Of a DNA stretch of 64,000 nt, positions 40,491 through 48,392 are shown piece after piece (the first letter of the stretch is position 1; every line of letters begins with the position of its first letter). The stretch comes from Alphaproteobacteria bacterium (GTDB lineage: Bacteria; Pseudomonadota; Alphaproteobacteria; SMXS01). The translations under genes were made by a program, and so were the position numbers. The notes under the pieces are model-generated. The model saw nothing but the letters and a program-made list of their open reading frames with translations, searched no databases and had not been told where the DNA came from. The DNA lies in assembly GCA_016124315.1 (NCBI GenBank), contig WGNW01000010.1, positions 26,628 through 90,627 on the forward strand. Direction: 5' to 3'.

Positions 40491-41564
40491 ATGTGTAACT
40501 TGATCTTTGCGGCACTCTGTGCGCATATGGTGGCGGAAAGGAGCCACACCTTGAATGACGCACCCGACGATGACGATAGCGGTGACACCAAACAAAAGCG
40601 TTGGCGTTCGCCGCCCTACCCCATGTTCGACTTGGCGCAAGCGGTTGAGCGTCTGTCTTTGATGTATGGGAAGGCGCGCCATCACTCGGTTGGCGTTGGG
40701 GTTCTCGCTGAAGCTTGGGGGCTGAAGTCCGGAGACGGCAAAGTCTGGCGTGCTGCGGCTGCGCTCATCCAATACGGACTGTTGACGAGTAGTGGGACCG
40801 GCAAGGGTCGTAAATTTCAGATCACCGATCTAGGCCGGCGGATAGTGCTCGACGAAGACCCAAATTCTGCCCGCCGTAAAGAGGCTATGAAGACCGCGGC
40901 TCTTAAGCCGATGATTAACAACGAACTGTGGGAAAAGTACAAGACTGCCAACGGCTTGGCTGATTCCGTCATCAAATCATATCTCACATTAGACCGTCAG
41001 GACGCGGGCAATGCGCCCTACAGCCCAACTGCCGCCGATGAGGTTTTGGGCGCGTTCCGTGCATCTCTGGCGTATGCAGGGATATCGGATTCGGATAGTA
41101 TGGGCGGGCCAGCCGAGGTTACAACCACCGCTGAATCAGGGGATCGTGTCCCTCCAAATCCGATAAATGTCAAGGTTGGTGACTTTGTGAAGTGGACATC
41201 TGCGGGCGTGACGCAATTCGACGCCCGACAGGTCGAATGGATTTCGGATGACGCCACGCATCTTCGGGTCATCGGCAGCGCGACAGGTATTCCCATGTTG
41301 GAAGTCGAAAAAGTCGATAAGCTCGAAAAGCCTTCTAAAGCCGCCACGGCAACAGTAGCGGTCGATCCTCCGGCTCCGCATGTGGAGACCGCAGCAGATC
41401 GTGAGAAGTCAGCATCCCAGCCTGGCACAACAAAATTGAAGAACGTTACGGCATCGGTGATCGGAGGTCGGCTTCAGCTTTCGGCCGATGTCGGGGTGGA
41501 TGAGATTGAGGCGCTGAAGCAGCTTCTAACGAAATATCATGACGTCCTAAAAATGTTGAACTGA
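40491..41564 (+). CDS. Nested-element cargo protein, winged-helix-like N-terminus
   Basis: 357 aa, unknown family. AAGGAGATA directly before ATG. Residues 45-125 (PMFDLAQAVERLSLMYGKARHHSVGVGVLAEAWGLKSGDGKVWRAAAALIQYGLLTSSGTGKGRKFQITDLGRRIVLD) read as a winged-helix DNA-binding domain. The middle (IKSYLTLDRQ...VLGAFRASLAYAGI) continues the same repressor-like layout; a small beta region (VGDFVKWTSAGVTQFDARQVEWISDD) follows, and the tail LQLSADVGVDEIEALKQLLTKYHDVLKML is helical. Lower GC than the host genes. Possible regulator or target-choice factor of the IS1-type element. Confidence 0.78.
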   Translation: MCNLIFAALCAHMVAERSHTLNDAPDDDDSGDTKQKRWRSPPYPMFDLAQAVERLSLMYGKARHHSVGVGVLAEAWGLKSGDGKVWRAAAALIQYGLLTSSGTGKGRKFQITDLGRRIVLDEDPNSARRKEAMKTAALKPMINNELWEKYKTANGLADSVIKSYLTLDRQDAGNAPYSPTAADEVLGAFRASLAYAGISDSDSMGGPAEVTTTAESGDRVPPNPINVKVGDFVKWTSAGVTQFDARQVEWISDDATHLRVIGSATGIPMLEVEKVDKLEKPSKAATATVAVDPPAPHVETAADREKSASQPGTTKLKNVTASVIGGRLQLSADVGVDEIEALKQLLTKYHDVLKMLN

Positions 41565-41625
41565 AGCAGCATTCAGACCGCCGTACGTTAAATTGCAGTT
41601 CGGCTAATTAGGACACCCCGTCCCT

Positions 41626-41640
41626 AATTAGGACAGCACC
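41626..41640 (-). repeat. Right inverted repeat of nested element
   Basis: AATTAGGACAGCACC, exact complement of the left end at 39148-39162; the duplicated CTCTACTA follows at 41641-41648. Confidence 0.93.
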
Positions 41641-41649
41641 CTCTACTAC

Positions 41650-42609
41650 CTATTGCGCCCGCTGCCAGTAACCCTTCCAGACCCGCGAAACCGGGGACGC
41701 CATAGCAGCGGCAGCAACCATCAGATATTGGTCGCCATTGCTGACCCGGCGCTGATCCTCGCGCCACGCCATTTCATTGGCGTACTGGTAGAGGTAGACG
41801 CCGCTGATATGGTGGTGAACGCCGAACTCGGCACGGCGCAGGCGGGAGAAGTAGCTTTCGGCCTGATTGGTGCAGGCGTCCACGTCCTTGAACGTGACGG
41901 AGTGGTTGACGCGCTTCGTCTCATAGACGGCGTGCAAGGCATCCCAAGATGACGCTTCATCGGCATAGATGGTCGAGCCGGTAGCGACGCGCTCGCGGAT
42001 GGTCGGGACCGACTGATCCTCAGACTTGAACACGAACGGCAGGGTGTGGCCCTTGCGCTCCCGCATGACCACCACGACACGGCGCTTGCCGGTCTGGTTC
42101 TCAGCCTTCCTGCGGTCGCGACGGTCGGCCTTGCGGTTCTCCGGGCGGACGTAGCCGCCGAAGTAGGCCCCATCAACCTCCACGTCACCGGACAGGATGC
42201 GGCCGGCATTGCCTGCTTCCATCGCCTCGCGCAGCTTGTGCGCCAGGACGAAGGCCGTCTTGTACTGGCAATCCAGGTCGCGGCTCAGTTGCAGCGCACT
42301 ATGACCCTTGGCGCCGTTCACGAAGATGGCGATAGCGGCCAGCAGATCGCGCAGGGCCAGCTTGCGGCTGGCGAAGATCGTATCCGTGGTGACGGAGAAC
42401 TGAGCATGGCAGGCCTTGCACTTGAAGATGCGGCGGGCCTTGTAGCTGTAGACGGCGACACAGCCGCAGCGCGGGCACCACGGCTCGCCACCATTGTCGG
42501 CCCAGCGGATCGCCTTGAACGTCTCGAACGCTTCATCATCCGAGAGGCGCATCACCTTCGCGAGGGAAAGCGTGCGAGCCTTGGCGGAAAGAAGGAAGTG
42601 TTGGGCCAT
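41650..42609 (-). CDS. IS1595-family (ISXO2-like) transposase
   Basis: 319-aa DDE transposase of the outer element. N-terminal zinc ribbon CPRCGC...CKACHAQFSVTTDTIFASRKL, then the ISXO2 domain DVEVDGAYFGGYVRPENRK, IYADEASSWDAL, VNHSVTFKDVDACTNQAESYFSRLRRAEFGVHHHISGVYLYQYANEMAWRED with the terminal acid region. GGAG upstream of ATG. Intact. The nested element begins 10 bp beyond its stop. Confidence 0.96.
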   Translation of the reverse strand: MAQHFLLSAKARTLSLAKVMRLSDDEAFETFKAIRWADNGGEPWCPRCGCVAVYSYKARRIFKCKACHAQFSVTTDTIFASRKLALRDLLAAIAIFVNGAKGHSALQLSRDLDCQYKTAFVLAHKLREAMEAGNAGRILSGDVEVDGAYFGGYVRPENRKADRRDRRKAENQTGKRRVVVVMRERKGHTLPFVFKSEDQSVPTIRERVATGSTIYADEASSWDALHAVYETKRVNHSVTFKDVDACTNQAESYFSRLRRAEFGVHHHISGVYLYQYANEMAWREDQRRVSNGDQYLMVAAAAMASPVSRVWKGYWQRAQ

Positions 42610-42714
42610 TTCGTACTGTCTCCGTTACCTTAGTAACGAATGTAGTACGTTGACGTATCCCATACAAGGGCATATGTATCGTATGTGTTACTTTTTCACA
42701 CAGAGGCGATACAA

Positions 42715-42942
42715 ATGGTGGAAAGAACGGATTGGGAGGCCCGCGCGGCCAACCTGCTGAAAGCCGAACTGAAGCGCAAAGGCGTCACCTATGCCCAGCT
42801 CGTCGAGCGGCTGGGGGAGATCGGCGTTGACGAGAAGGAAGTGAACGTGCGGAACAAGCTGTCTCGGGGCAAGTTCACGGCGGCTTTCATGCTGCAATGC
42901 CTGACCGCTATCGGCGCGACAGACGTGCGTCTAGTTCCTTGA
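42715..42942 (+). CDS. Transposon cargo: DUF6471-type small protein
   Basis: 75 aa: VERTDWEARAANLLKAELKRKGVTYAQLVERLGEIGVDEKEVNVRNKLSRGKFTAAFMLQCLTAIGATDVRL. The pattern is a small helix-turn-helix of the DUF6471 kind. I use ATG 42715 with AGAGG upstream. Divergent from the transposase; may regulate it. Its last 35 bases overlap the 3' end of the convergent membrane protein gene. Confidence 0.8.
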   Translation: MVERTDWEARAANLLKAELKRKGVTYAQLVERLGEIGVDEKEVNVRNKLSRGKFTAAFMLQCLTAIGATDVRLVP

Positions 42943-43531
42943 TTGAATCGGTCATGTGGTCCGCGGCGTCCTTGGCCTCGTCAATATGGCCGGCCACAAG
43001 AAGACTTCCCACCAATTTGAGATAATCGCCTATCTGCCCGACGATCTTTGGGTCCGTCATATCGACCCCAACGGGGGCTACAATCCCAGCCTTTTGCAGT
43101 GTCAGAAGAAACGAATACAGCGGAGCCCCAATGGACGCTGACACGGTTCTCGGCCCATCGGCATAAAGAGGATGTAGCCAACTGTTTATGCGCGTGTAGG
43201 CCGTTTCGCACCCCCTTCCCAAGTTCTCATACCGTGTATCGGGTGCAGGAGCGGGTGGAGCGGTTCTCGCGAGCCTTCGGAGCAGCGCGTCTACCCATAC
43301 ACCAGCGGTGAATGCCAAGAGCGCAACCGACACCAGCGCCATGATCGGACTGACAAGGAAGTCCATCACGCGCTCCCAGAACGAGGGTTTGGCAGATGCT
43401 TGCGCAGCCTCAACCAAGAGGCTGTCCCAACCCCACGACTGTGCCAGCGTCTCAATGTTGAGATACAGCACGACAACGAACGGGGTTGAAATGCCCGCCA
43501 ATACAATCCGAAACTTTCCCCTCCACCCCAT
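42908..43531 (-). CDS. Transposon cargo: two-TM membrane protein
   Basis: 207 aa from MGWRGKFRIVLAG. Helix 1 VLAGISTPFVVVLYLNI; helix 2 LVSPIMALVSVALLAFTAGVWVDALL; then a soluble C-terminal domain (RTAPPAPAPDTRYENLGRGCETAYTRINSWLHPLYADGPRTVSASI...SLLVAGHIDEAKDAADHMTDSIKELDARLSRR). No family recognised. A weak GGG precedes the chosen start; longer starts would enter the divergent 71-aa gene. Could be an effector or anchoring protein of the element. Confidence 0.65.
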   Translation of the reverse strand: MGWRGKFRIVLAGISTPFVVVLYLNIETLAQSWGWDSLLVEAAQASAKPSFWERVMDFLVSPIMALVSVALLAFTAGVWVDALLRRLARTAPPAPAPDTRYENLGRGCETAYTRINSWLHPLYADGPRTVSASIGAPLYSFLLTLQKAGIVAPVGVDMTDPKIVGQIGDYLKLVGSLLVAGHIDEAKDAADHMTDSIKELDARLSRR

Positions 43532-43631
43532 GCCCAGATCATGCCCCGTCCCCCTGCCATTGTGGAGTCGGAACAGGCTCTCGACTCTCCCCAAGGGTGC
43601 CCCGTATCGTCGATCTTTTGGGGAGACGATC

Positions 43632-43847
43632 ATGGAAAACAAGGAAGTTGCAGCGCTCTGCAATGCCGTGGCAGGGCACCTTATCAACCTGTATTACATC
43701 AACGTAAAACAGGGGCTCCTTACGATGGATGGCGTTAGGAACCTGCTCTTGGCGTCGACCAAACCACAGGATGATGCGGACGAGTTGACAATGGCTATGC
43801 GCGATCATCTGGCGAACCTGATGCTCGACTCATTGCAGAATCGATAG
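43632..43847 (+). CDS. Transposon cargo: 71-aa hypothetical protein
   Basis: MENKEVAALCNAVAGHLINLYYINVKQGLLTMDGVRNLLLASTKPQDDADELTMAMRDHLANLMLDSLQNR. The GGGGAGA before ATG 43632 picks this start from the longer track ORF, whose N-terminal part is the shadow of the membrane gene. All-helical, no family known. Divergent from the two-TM protein across 100 bp, so the two may be a functional pair. Confidence 0.68.
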   Translation: MENKEVAALCNAVAGHLINLYYINVKQGLLTMDGVRNLLLASTKPQDDADELTMAMRDHLANLMLDSLQNR

Positions 43848-43977
43848 CGTCGAAGTTGACCTGGAGAGGCGTATCCCAAGTATTGGGGTGCGTTTTGCGC
43901 TCAGCCAGAACCGCCAACACGCTTGGCCGGATAAGCCACGTGATGAAACGGCGCGCGCTAATCACGCCCCGTCTCCG

Positions 43978-44005
43978 GGCTTGGTGTGGTTGCTACATAA
44001 TGCCG
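43978..44005 (-). repeat. Right terminal inverted repeat of IS1595-family transposon
   Basis: Reads ...GGTTGCTACATAATGCCG at the comM junction and matches the left end at 27 of 28 positions. Its outermost ATGCCG is in frame with the comM 3' fragment. Confidence 0.95.
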
Positions 44006-44611
44006 GAGTTCCCGCGCCAGGTGCTCGATTCGCTGCGCCAGCCGCTGGAGACCGGCCGCGTCATGGTGGCGCGCGCCAACGCCCATGTGGAATATCCCGC
44101 CCGCGTCCAGCTCGTCGCCGCCATGAACCCGTGCAAGTGCGGCTACCTGGGCGACCCGTCGCTCGCCTGCACCCGTGCGCCGCGCTGCGCCGCCGACTAC
44201 CAGGGCAAGATCTCCGGCCCGCTCTACGACCGCATCGACCTGCAGATCGAGGTGCCGGCGGTCGCCGCCGCCGACCTCGCCCTGCCGCCGGCCGCCGAGG
44301 GCTCGGCCGAGGTCGCCGCCCGCGCCGCCGCCGCCCGCGCCGTGCAGACCGGGCGCTACGAGGGCCTGGGCGCCGCCACGCGCTGCAACGCCCAGGCCGA
44401 CGGCGAGGTGCTGGAAGCGGCCGCCACGCCCGACGAGGCCGGCCGCGCCCTGCTCGTCCAGGCCACCGAGAAGCTGAAGCTCTCCGCCCGCGGCTACCAC
44501 CGGGTGCTGCGCGTCGCCCGGACGCTGGCCGACCTGGCCGGCGCGGAGCGCGTCGGGCGCGCCCACATCGCCGAGGCGCTGTCCTACCGCCGGCTGGCGG
44601 TGCTGCGCTGA
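44006..44611 (+). pseudogene. comM: comM/yifB 3' part
   Basis: Starts with the duplicated GAGTTCCC (codons E-F-P) and continues RQVLDSLRQPLETGRVMVARANAHVEYPARVQLVAAMNPCKCGYLGDP, CAADYQGKISGPLYDRIDLQIEVPAV and the C-terminal SARGYHRVLRVARTLADLAGAERVGRAHIAEALSYR. No further lesions are visible. A 204-aa product could begin at the transposon-supplied ATG 44000, but no good ribosome site precedes it and it would lack the ATPase Walker motifs. Together with the 5' part this marks loss of ComM function. Confidence 0.96.
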
Positions 44612-44670
44612 GAGACGAAGAAATCGCGGCACCTGCCAAAAGCAGGTTTTTATAAAGGAGATTCGAAGCG

Positions 44671-45066
44671 ATGAGACAGCAAGACCTCAAGAAACTATCC
44701 GACGATGAGCTGCTCAACGAGATACAGTTCTGCGAGCGGCAACTCGCTGTCAGCGAGCATGACTTTCGGAATCAGCGAAACAACATTTCGGACGCCGGAT
44801 GGCTGGCTCTTCAGAATGCTGTGATCGAGTGGGAATCGAACCTGCAGAAATGTCTTGCGGAGAAGGAGAGAAGGAAGCTGGCAAAGAAAGCCTCTGCGGC
44901 GCAGCGCCAACCTGTACCGAACCGCAATGCTCAAAGGAAGCCCAGCCTGTATGCGACGGAAGGGGAAGGACATTTGGAAAATGAGGAAGCTGAAGCCGTC
45001 CCTATCATAATAATCGAGAATGGCATTCCTCGTCGTTGGCGGCCCGGGGATAAGATCCACAAATAG
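44671..45066 (+). CDS. Hypothetical coiled-coil protein
   Basis: 131 aa with AAAGGAG upstream of ATG. The N-terminal two-thirds is a charged helix (LKKLSDDELLNEIQFCERQLAVSEHDFRN...NAVIEWESNLQKCLAEKERRKLAKKASAAQ) and the end is VPIIIIENGIPRRWRPGDKIHK. GC is lower than in neighbouring core genes, suggesting an acquired gene. No family recognised. Confidence 0.65.
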   Translation: MRQQDLKKLSDDELLNEIQFCERQLAVSEHDFRNQRNNISDAGWLALQNAVIEWESNLQKCLAEKERRKLAKKASAAQRQPVPNRNAQRKPSLYATEGEGHLENEEAEAVPIIIIENGIPRRWRPGDKIHK

Positions 45067-45225
45067 GAGCCACGGCACCAATGGCGGTCGCCCGGATCGG
45101 CAGGTGACGCAGGTTCCCGAACGAGGCAAAATCCAAACCCTCATGGATGATGCTCCTCCGATTCTTGACATGTGCCAACAAGACCGTTCCCCGGCGCCTG
45201 AGCACCGTGTCGAAATGAGGACAGG

Positions 45226-45876
45226 ATGACCCCTGCCGCCGAAGACCCGTTTTCCCGCTTCACCGACGTGGTCGGCGCGTTCGAGGACGTCCGCGACCTG
45301 CTGGGCGCGCCCAACAAGGCCGTCCGCGACAAGGTGATCGACCGGCTCGACGAGGTGTGCCGCGCCTTCATCGCCCGCTCGCCCTTCCTGGTGATGGCGA
45401 CGGCGGGCGCCGACGGGCACCTGGACCTTTCGCCGAAGGGCGACCCGGCCGGCTTCGTGCGCATCCTCGACGACACCATGCTGGCGATCCCCGACCGGCC
45501 CGGCAACCGCCGCGCCGACAGCTTCCGCAACCTGCTGGAGAACCCGCGGATCGGGCTGATCTTCGTCATCCCCGGCAAGACCGAGACGCTGCGGGTGGGC
45601 GGCACCGCCCGCATCGTGCGCGACCGGGCGCTGCGCGAATCCCTCGCCGTGCAGGGCAAGGTGCCGGAGCTGGCGGTCGCCGTCCACGTAGAGCGGGCGT
45701 TCATCCACTGCCCCAAATGCATGGTCCGCTCCGGCCTGTGGACGCCGGACGCCTGGCCCGACCACGCCGCCGTGCCCGGCATCGGCGAGGCCATGGTGCG
45801 CCACGCCCGCCTCGACATCACCGCCGAGGAACTGGACGCCATCGCCGAGCGCGAAGGCCTGAAGCGGCTGTATTGA
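45226..45876 (+). CDS. PPOX-type flavoprotein (MSMEG_1061-like)
   Basis: 216-aa split-barrel FMN protein of the pyridoxamine-phosphate-oxidase superfamily. FIARSPFLVMATAGADGHLDLSPKGDPAGFVRILDDTMLAIPDRPGNRRADSFRNLLENPRIGLIFVIPGKTETLRVGGTARIV is the FMN-binding core, and HVERAFIHCPKCMVRSGLWTPDAW the conserved cysteine-containing tail. Family is usually labelled MSMEG_1061 FMN-dependent. Reduction or oxidation of an unknown substrate. Confidence 0.9.
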   Translation: MTPAAEDPFSRFTDVVGAFEDVRDLLGAPNKAVRDKVIDRLDEVCRAFIARSPFLVMATAGADGHLDLSPKGDPAGFVRILDDTMLAIPDRPGNRRADSFRNLLENPRIGLIFVIPGKTETLRVGGTARIVRDRALRESLAVQGKVPELAVAVHVERAFIHCPKCMVRSGLWTPDAWPDHAAVPGIGEAMVRHARLDITAEELDAIAEREGLKRLY

Positions 45877-46272
45877 GGGCGCACGCTTTGTCCTATTCGC
45901 TCGCACCGAGTGATTTGGCGCAGCCAAATCGCATCGAGCCCCGGCCGCGCTCTCGACACATGGCCCTGGATTGCCGCGCCCCTTCGGGGCTCGCAATGAC
46001 GCCGGATGCCGGACTGTCATCGCGAGGAGCGAAGCGACGCGGCGACCCAGGGGCCACATGGAATGCGGTCGGAGACAGGGAGACTGCCCGTGGTCCTGGC
46101 CTCTCACCGCCGCGCCTCGAATCACTCGACGCGAGCGGCAGGACATGGACACGCCGCGCCACCATATCCCTAGGGCCGGCCATCGCCACAATCTCGCCCC
46201 GCCACCGACAGCAAGGATGAAATCTTCCTCCCCTAGGACATCCACCCAGACGATCCGCCCGAGGAGCGACAC
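45877..46272. other. Intergenic region carrying a family 1 repeat
   Basis: 396 bp between the PPOX and DUF2252 genes. It contains the repeat at 45964-46055 and otherwise nothing with coding character. Confidence 0.6.
45964..46055. repeat. Palindromic intergenic repeat, family 1, diverged pair
   Basis: CCTGGATTGCCGCGCCCCTT...GCAATGACG then TGTCATCGCGAGGAGCGAAG...GGCGACCCAGGGG, the second half being a more diverged version. Confidence 0.75.
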
Positions 46273-47325
46273 ATGACATTCCACGAGGACAACCAGGCCT
46301 ACGAGAGCTGGCTGCGCGGCCAGTGCGACGTGGTGGAGGAAGATCTGGACTGGAAGCACCGCCGCATGTGCTGCGACGCCTTCTCGTTCCTGCGCGCCAC
46401 CCAGTTCCGCTGGGCGCGGCGCATCGGCGAGATATGCCCGGAGCTTGCCGGCGCGCCGGCGGTGCTGGCGGTGGGCGACACCCATGTGGAGAACTTCGGC
46501 ACCTGGCGCGACGGCGACGGCCGCTGGGTCTGGGGCATCAACGACTTCGACGACGCCGCCGAGATGCCCTATCCGTGGGACCTGGTGCGGCTCGCCGCGA
46601 GCACCAGGCTCGCGCCCGGCTGGAGCCTGGGCAACCGGGAAGCCGCCGCCGCCATCCTGGAAGGCTACCGGGACGGTCTCGCCCGGCCCCGGCCGACGTT
46701 GCTGGACGAGGACGGCGAGGGGCTGAGCAAGCTGGCCAAGTTCACCCGGGAAGACCGCCACGCCTTCGCCCGCAGCGTCGAGCGGGCGCGGGACGCGGCG
46801 CCGCCACCCGACGTCGTCCGGGAACTGGCGGGCTCACTGCCCGAAGGCGCGTCCCTGCCCAGCTTCCGCCGCTGGACCAAGGGGCTGGGCAGCCTGGGCC
46901 GTCCGCGCTACATCGCCGTCGCGGTGTGGCGCGGCGGCAGGGTAGTTCGCGAGGCCAAGGCGCTGGTGCCGCCGGCCTGGCACTGGGCCCAAGGCAGCAA
47001 CGACCCGGCGAGCCGCTTCGACGAGCTGGCGGGCGGCCCCTCCCGCTCGCCCGATCCGTTCCTCAGCGTCAACGGCCGCTGGGTCTGCCGGCGGGTGGCG
47101 CCCGACTCCCGCAAGCTCAACCTGGACGAGCACGCGGGCGCCAAGCTCACTGCCAGGGTACTGACCGCCATGGGGCGGGAGATCGGCTCGGTCCATGCCG
47201 CCGACGCGGACCGTGCGTCGCGGGTGGCGGCCGACCTGGTGGAGCGGCCGGAAGGCTGGCTGCACCAGGCCGCCCGGGCCGCCGCCAACGCGGTGAAGGA
47301 CGACTTCCGCGAGTGGACGGAATAG
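46273..47325 (+). CDS. DUF2252 family protein
   Basis: 350-aa protein of the DUF2252 group with a kinase-like fold: CDAFSFLRATQFRWARRIGEI, VLAVGDTHVENFGTWRDGDGRWVWGINDFDDAAEMPYPWDLVRLAAS (His-x-Glu-Asn and Asp-Phe-Asp resemble catalytic and metal loops of aminoglycoside-type kinases). No experimentally fixed role. GAGGAG site before ATG. Convergent with the SDR gene. Confidence 0.88.
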   Translation: MTFHEDNQAYESWLRGQCDVVEEDLDWKHRRMCCDAFSFLRATQFRWARRIGEICPELAGAPAVLAVGDTHVENFGTWRDGDGRWVWGINDFDDAAEMPYPWDLVRLAASTRLAPGWSLGNREAAAAILEGYRDGLARPRPTLLDEDGEGLSKLAKFTREDRHAFARSVERARDAAPPPDVVRELAGSLPEGASLPSFRRWTKGLGSLGRPRYIAVAVWRGGRVVREAKALVPPAWHWAQGSNDPASRFDELAGGPSRSPDPFLSVNGRWVCRRVAPDSRKLNLDEHAGAKLTARVLTAMGREIGSVHAADADRASRVAADLVERPEGWLHQAARAAANAVKDDFREWTE

Positions 47326-47363
47326 GCCTCAGGGCCGCCAGCAGAGTCCGCCCCAAAAGAATA

Positions 47364-47383
47364 GGGCGGCCCGAGAGCCGCCC
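47364..47383 (-). terminator. Intrinsic terminator of the SDR gene
   Basis: GGGCGGC-N6-GCCGCCC stem, followed on the minus strand by TATTCTTTT, 30 bp past the SDR stop codon. It may also halt convergent transcription from DUF2252. Confidence 0.7.
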
Positions 47384-47412
47384 CCATCCTTCTCCCCAGA
47401 ACGGGTTCGGCC

Positions 47413-48198
47413 TTACGGCATCATCTTGCCGCCGTTGAGCATGAAGGTCTGGCCGGTGATGTAGTCGGAACCGTGGCCGGCGAGGAACACGCAGAGCGGC
47501 GCGCCGTGGACCAGCGGGTCGCCCAGGTAGCGCATGGGCAGCGCCTGCTCCAGGGCGGTGACGAACTCGGGGCGCGCCTTGCGCCAGTTCTCGAAGGCGT
47601 CCGACGCGAGCGTCGGGCTGACGATGTTGACGTTGATGCCGAACTGGCCCCATTCGTTGGCGGCGGTGCGGCTGACCGCGCGGATCGCCTCCTTGGCCAT
47701 GTTGTAGGCGGTGTTGCCGGTGGTGCCGAGGATGCCCGAGGTGGAGGAAAAGTTGATGATCTTCCCCCACTTCTTCTCCTTCATGATCGGGAACACGGCC
47801 TGCATGCCCCAGAAGCTCGCCATCGCGCCGCTGTTGAAGGTGTAATAGATCTCGTCGTCGGAGGAATCCTCGACGCCGACGAACACGGTCGAGCCCTGCG
47901 GCTTCTGCTTGGTGCCGAAGCCCTGCGCATTGTTCACCAGGATGTCGACGGTGCCGTAGGCCTTCACCGTCTCGTCAACCATGCGGAACACCTGCGCGCG
48001 CTCGGAGACGTCGACGACGACCGGGATCGCCTCGCCGCCCTCGTCGCGGATCTGCTGGACGACCTGGTCGACCGTCGCCTTGGTGCGCGAGGCGACCGCC
48101 ACCTTGGCGCCTTCGCGCGCATAGGCGATGGCGATGGCCTTGCCGATTCCGCGGCCGGCGCCGGTGACGATCGCGACGAGTCCTTCGAGCTGCTTCAT
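47413..48198 (-). CDS. Short-chain dehydrogenase/reductase
   Basis: 261-aa NAD(P)-dependent oxidoreductase. Cofactor loop VTGAGRGIGKA, NNAQG, catalytic Ser in NFSSTSGILG, and Y-x3-K in YNMAKEAIR. Start MKQLEGLVAI follows GGAAAGA; the track's 11-residue extension is less likely. Alone on the minus strand, divergent from the tandem SDR pair, with its own terminator. Substrate unknown. Confidence 0.92.
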   Translation of the reverse strand: MKQLEGLVAIVTGAGRGIGKAIAIAYAREGAKVAVASRTKATVDQVVQQIRDEGGEAIPVVVDVSERAQVFRMVDETVKAYGTVDILVNNAQGFGTKQKPQGSTVFVGVEDSSDDEIYYTFNSGAMASFWGMQAVFPIMKEKKWGKIINFSSTSGILGTTGNTAYNMAKEAIRAVSRTAANEWGQFGINVNIVSPTLASDAFENWRKARPEFVTALEQALPMRYLGDPLVHGAPLCVFLAGHGSDYITGQTFMLNGGKMMP

Positions 48199-48392
48199 GG
48201 CATCTTTCCGTTCTTCGAGGGGGGCGCCCATTTTAAGCGCCAGTGCAGAATTCGGATCGCATGTTCCGGAATCGCCGGGGTCCCGTCAACGGCTTTTTCC
48301 CCGAGGCGCGTTCCCGAGCCGCGGTTTGGATGACGGCTGTCGTGCACCGCCCTATAGTGGGCGCCACCGCGGATCAGGGGAGGACCGGACCG

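Larger units (their letters stand above)
39148..41640. mobile_element. 2,493-bp nested IS1-type element with cargo
   Basis: Ends are perfect 15-bp inverted repeats: GGTGCTGTCCTAATT at 39148-39162 and its complement at 41626-41640. Each end has a further inner copy of the TCCTAATT motif (39174-39187 region and 41604-41615). Flanks carry an 8-bp duplication CTCTACTA. Contents: IS1-family transposase (minus), a tRNA-like sequence and hairpin block, and a cargo protein (plus). It landed immediately past the IS1595 transposase stop codon and so did not damage it. Confidence 0.92.
37613..44005. mobile_element. 6,393-bp IS1595-family transposon with cargo, inserted in comM
   Basis: Bounded by 28-bp inverted repeats (27/28 identity) and flanked by GAGTTCCC duplications. 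The transposase is the ISXO2-like/IS1595 protein at 41650-42609. Cargo on both strands: winged-helix-like protein, KilA-N protein, DUF6471 protein, two-TM protein and a 71-aa protein. It hosts a nested IS1-type element at 39148-41640; without that it was about 3.9 kb. The left repeat gives comM a stop codon (ATG TAG) and the right repeat offers an in-frame ATG-CCG to the 3' fragment. The element looks intact and recent. Confidence 0.95.

Noticed and set aside
43308-43631. Upstream part of the 179-aa ORF
   Set aside because: Antisense of the two-TM protein; the real 71-aa gene starts at 43632 after GGGGAGA.
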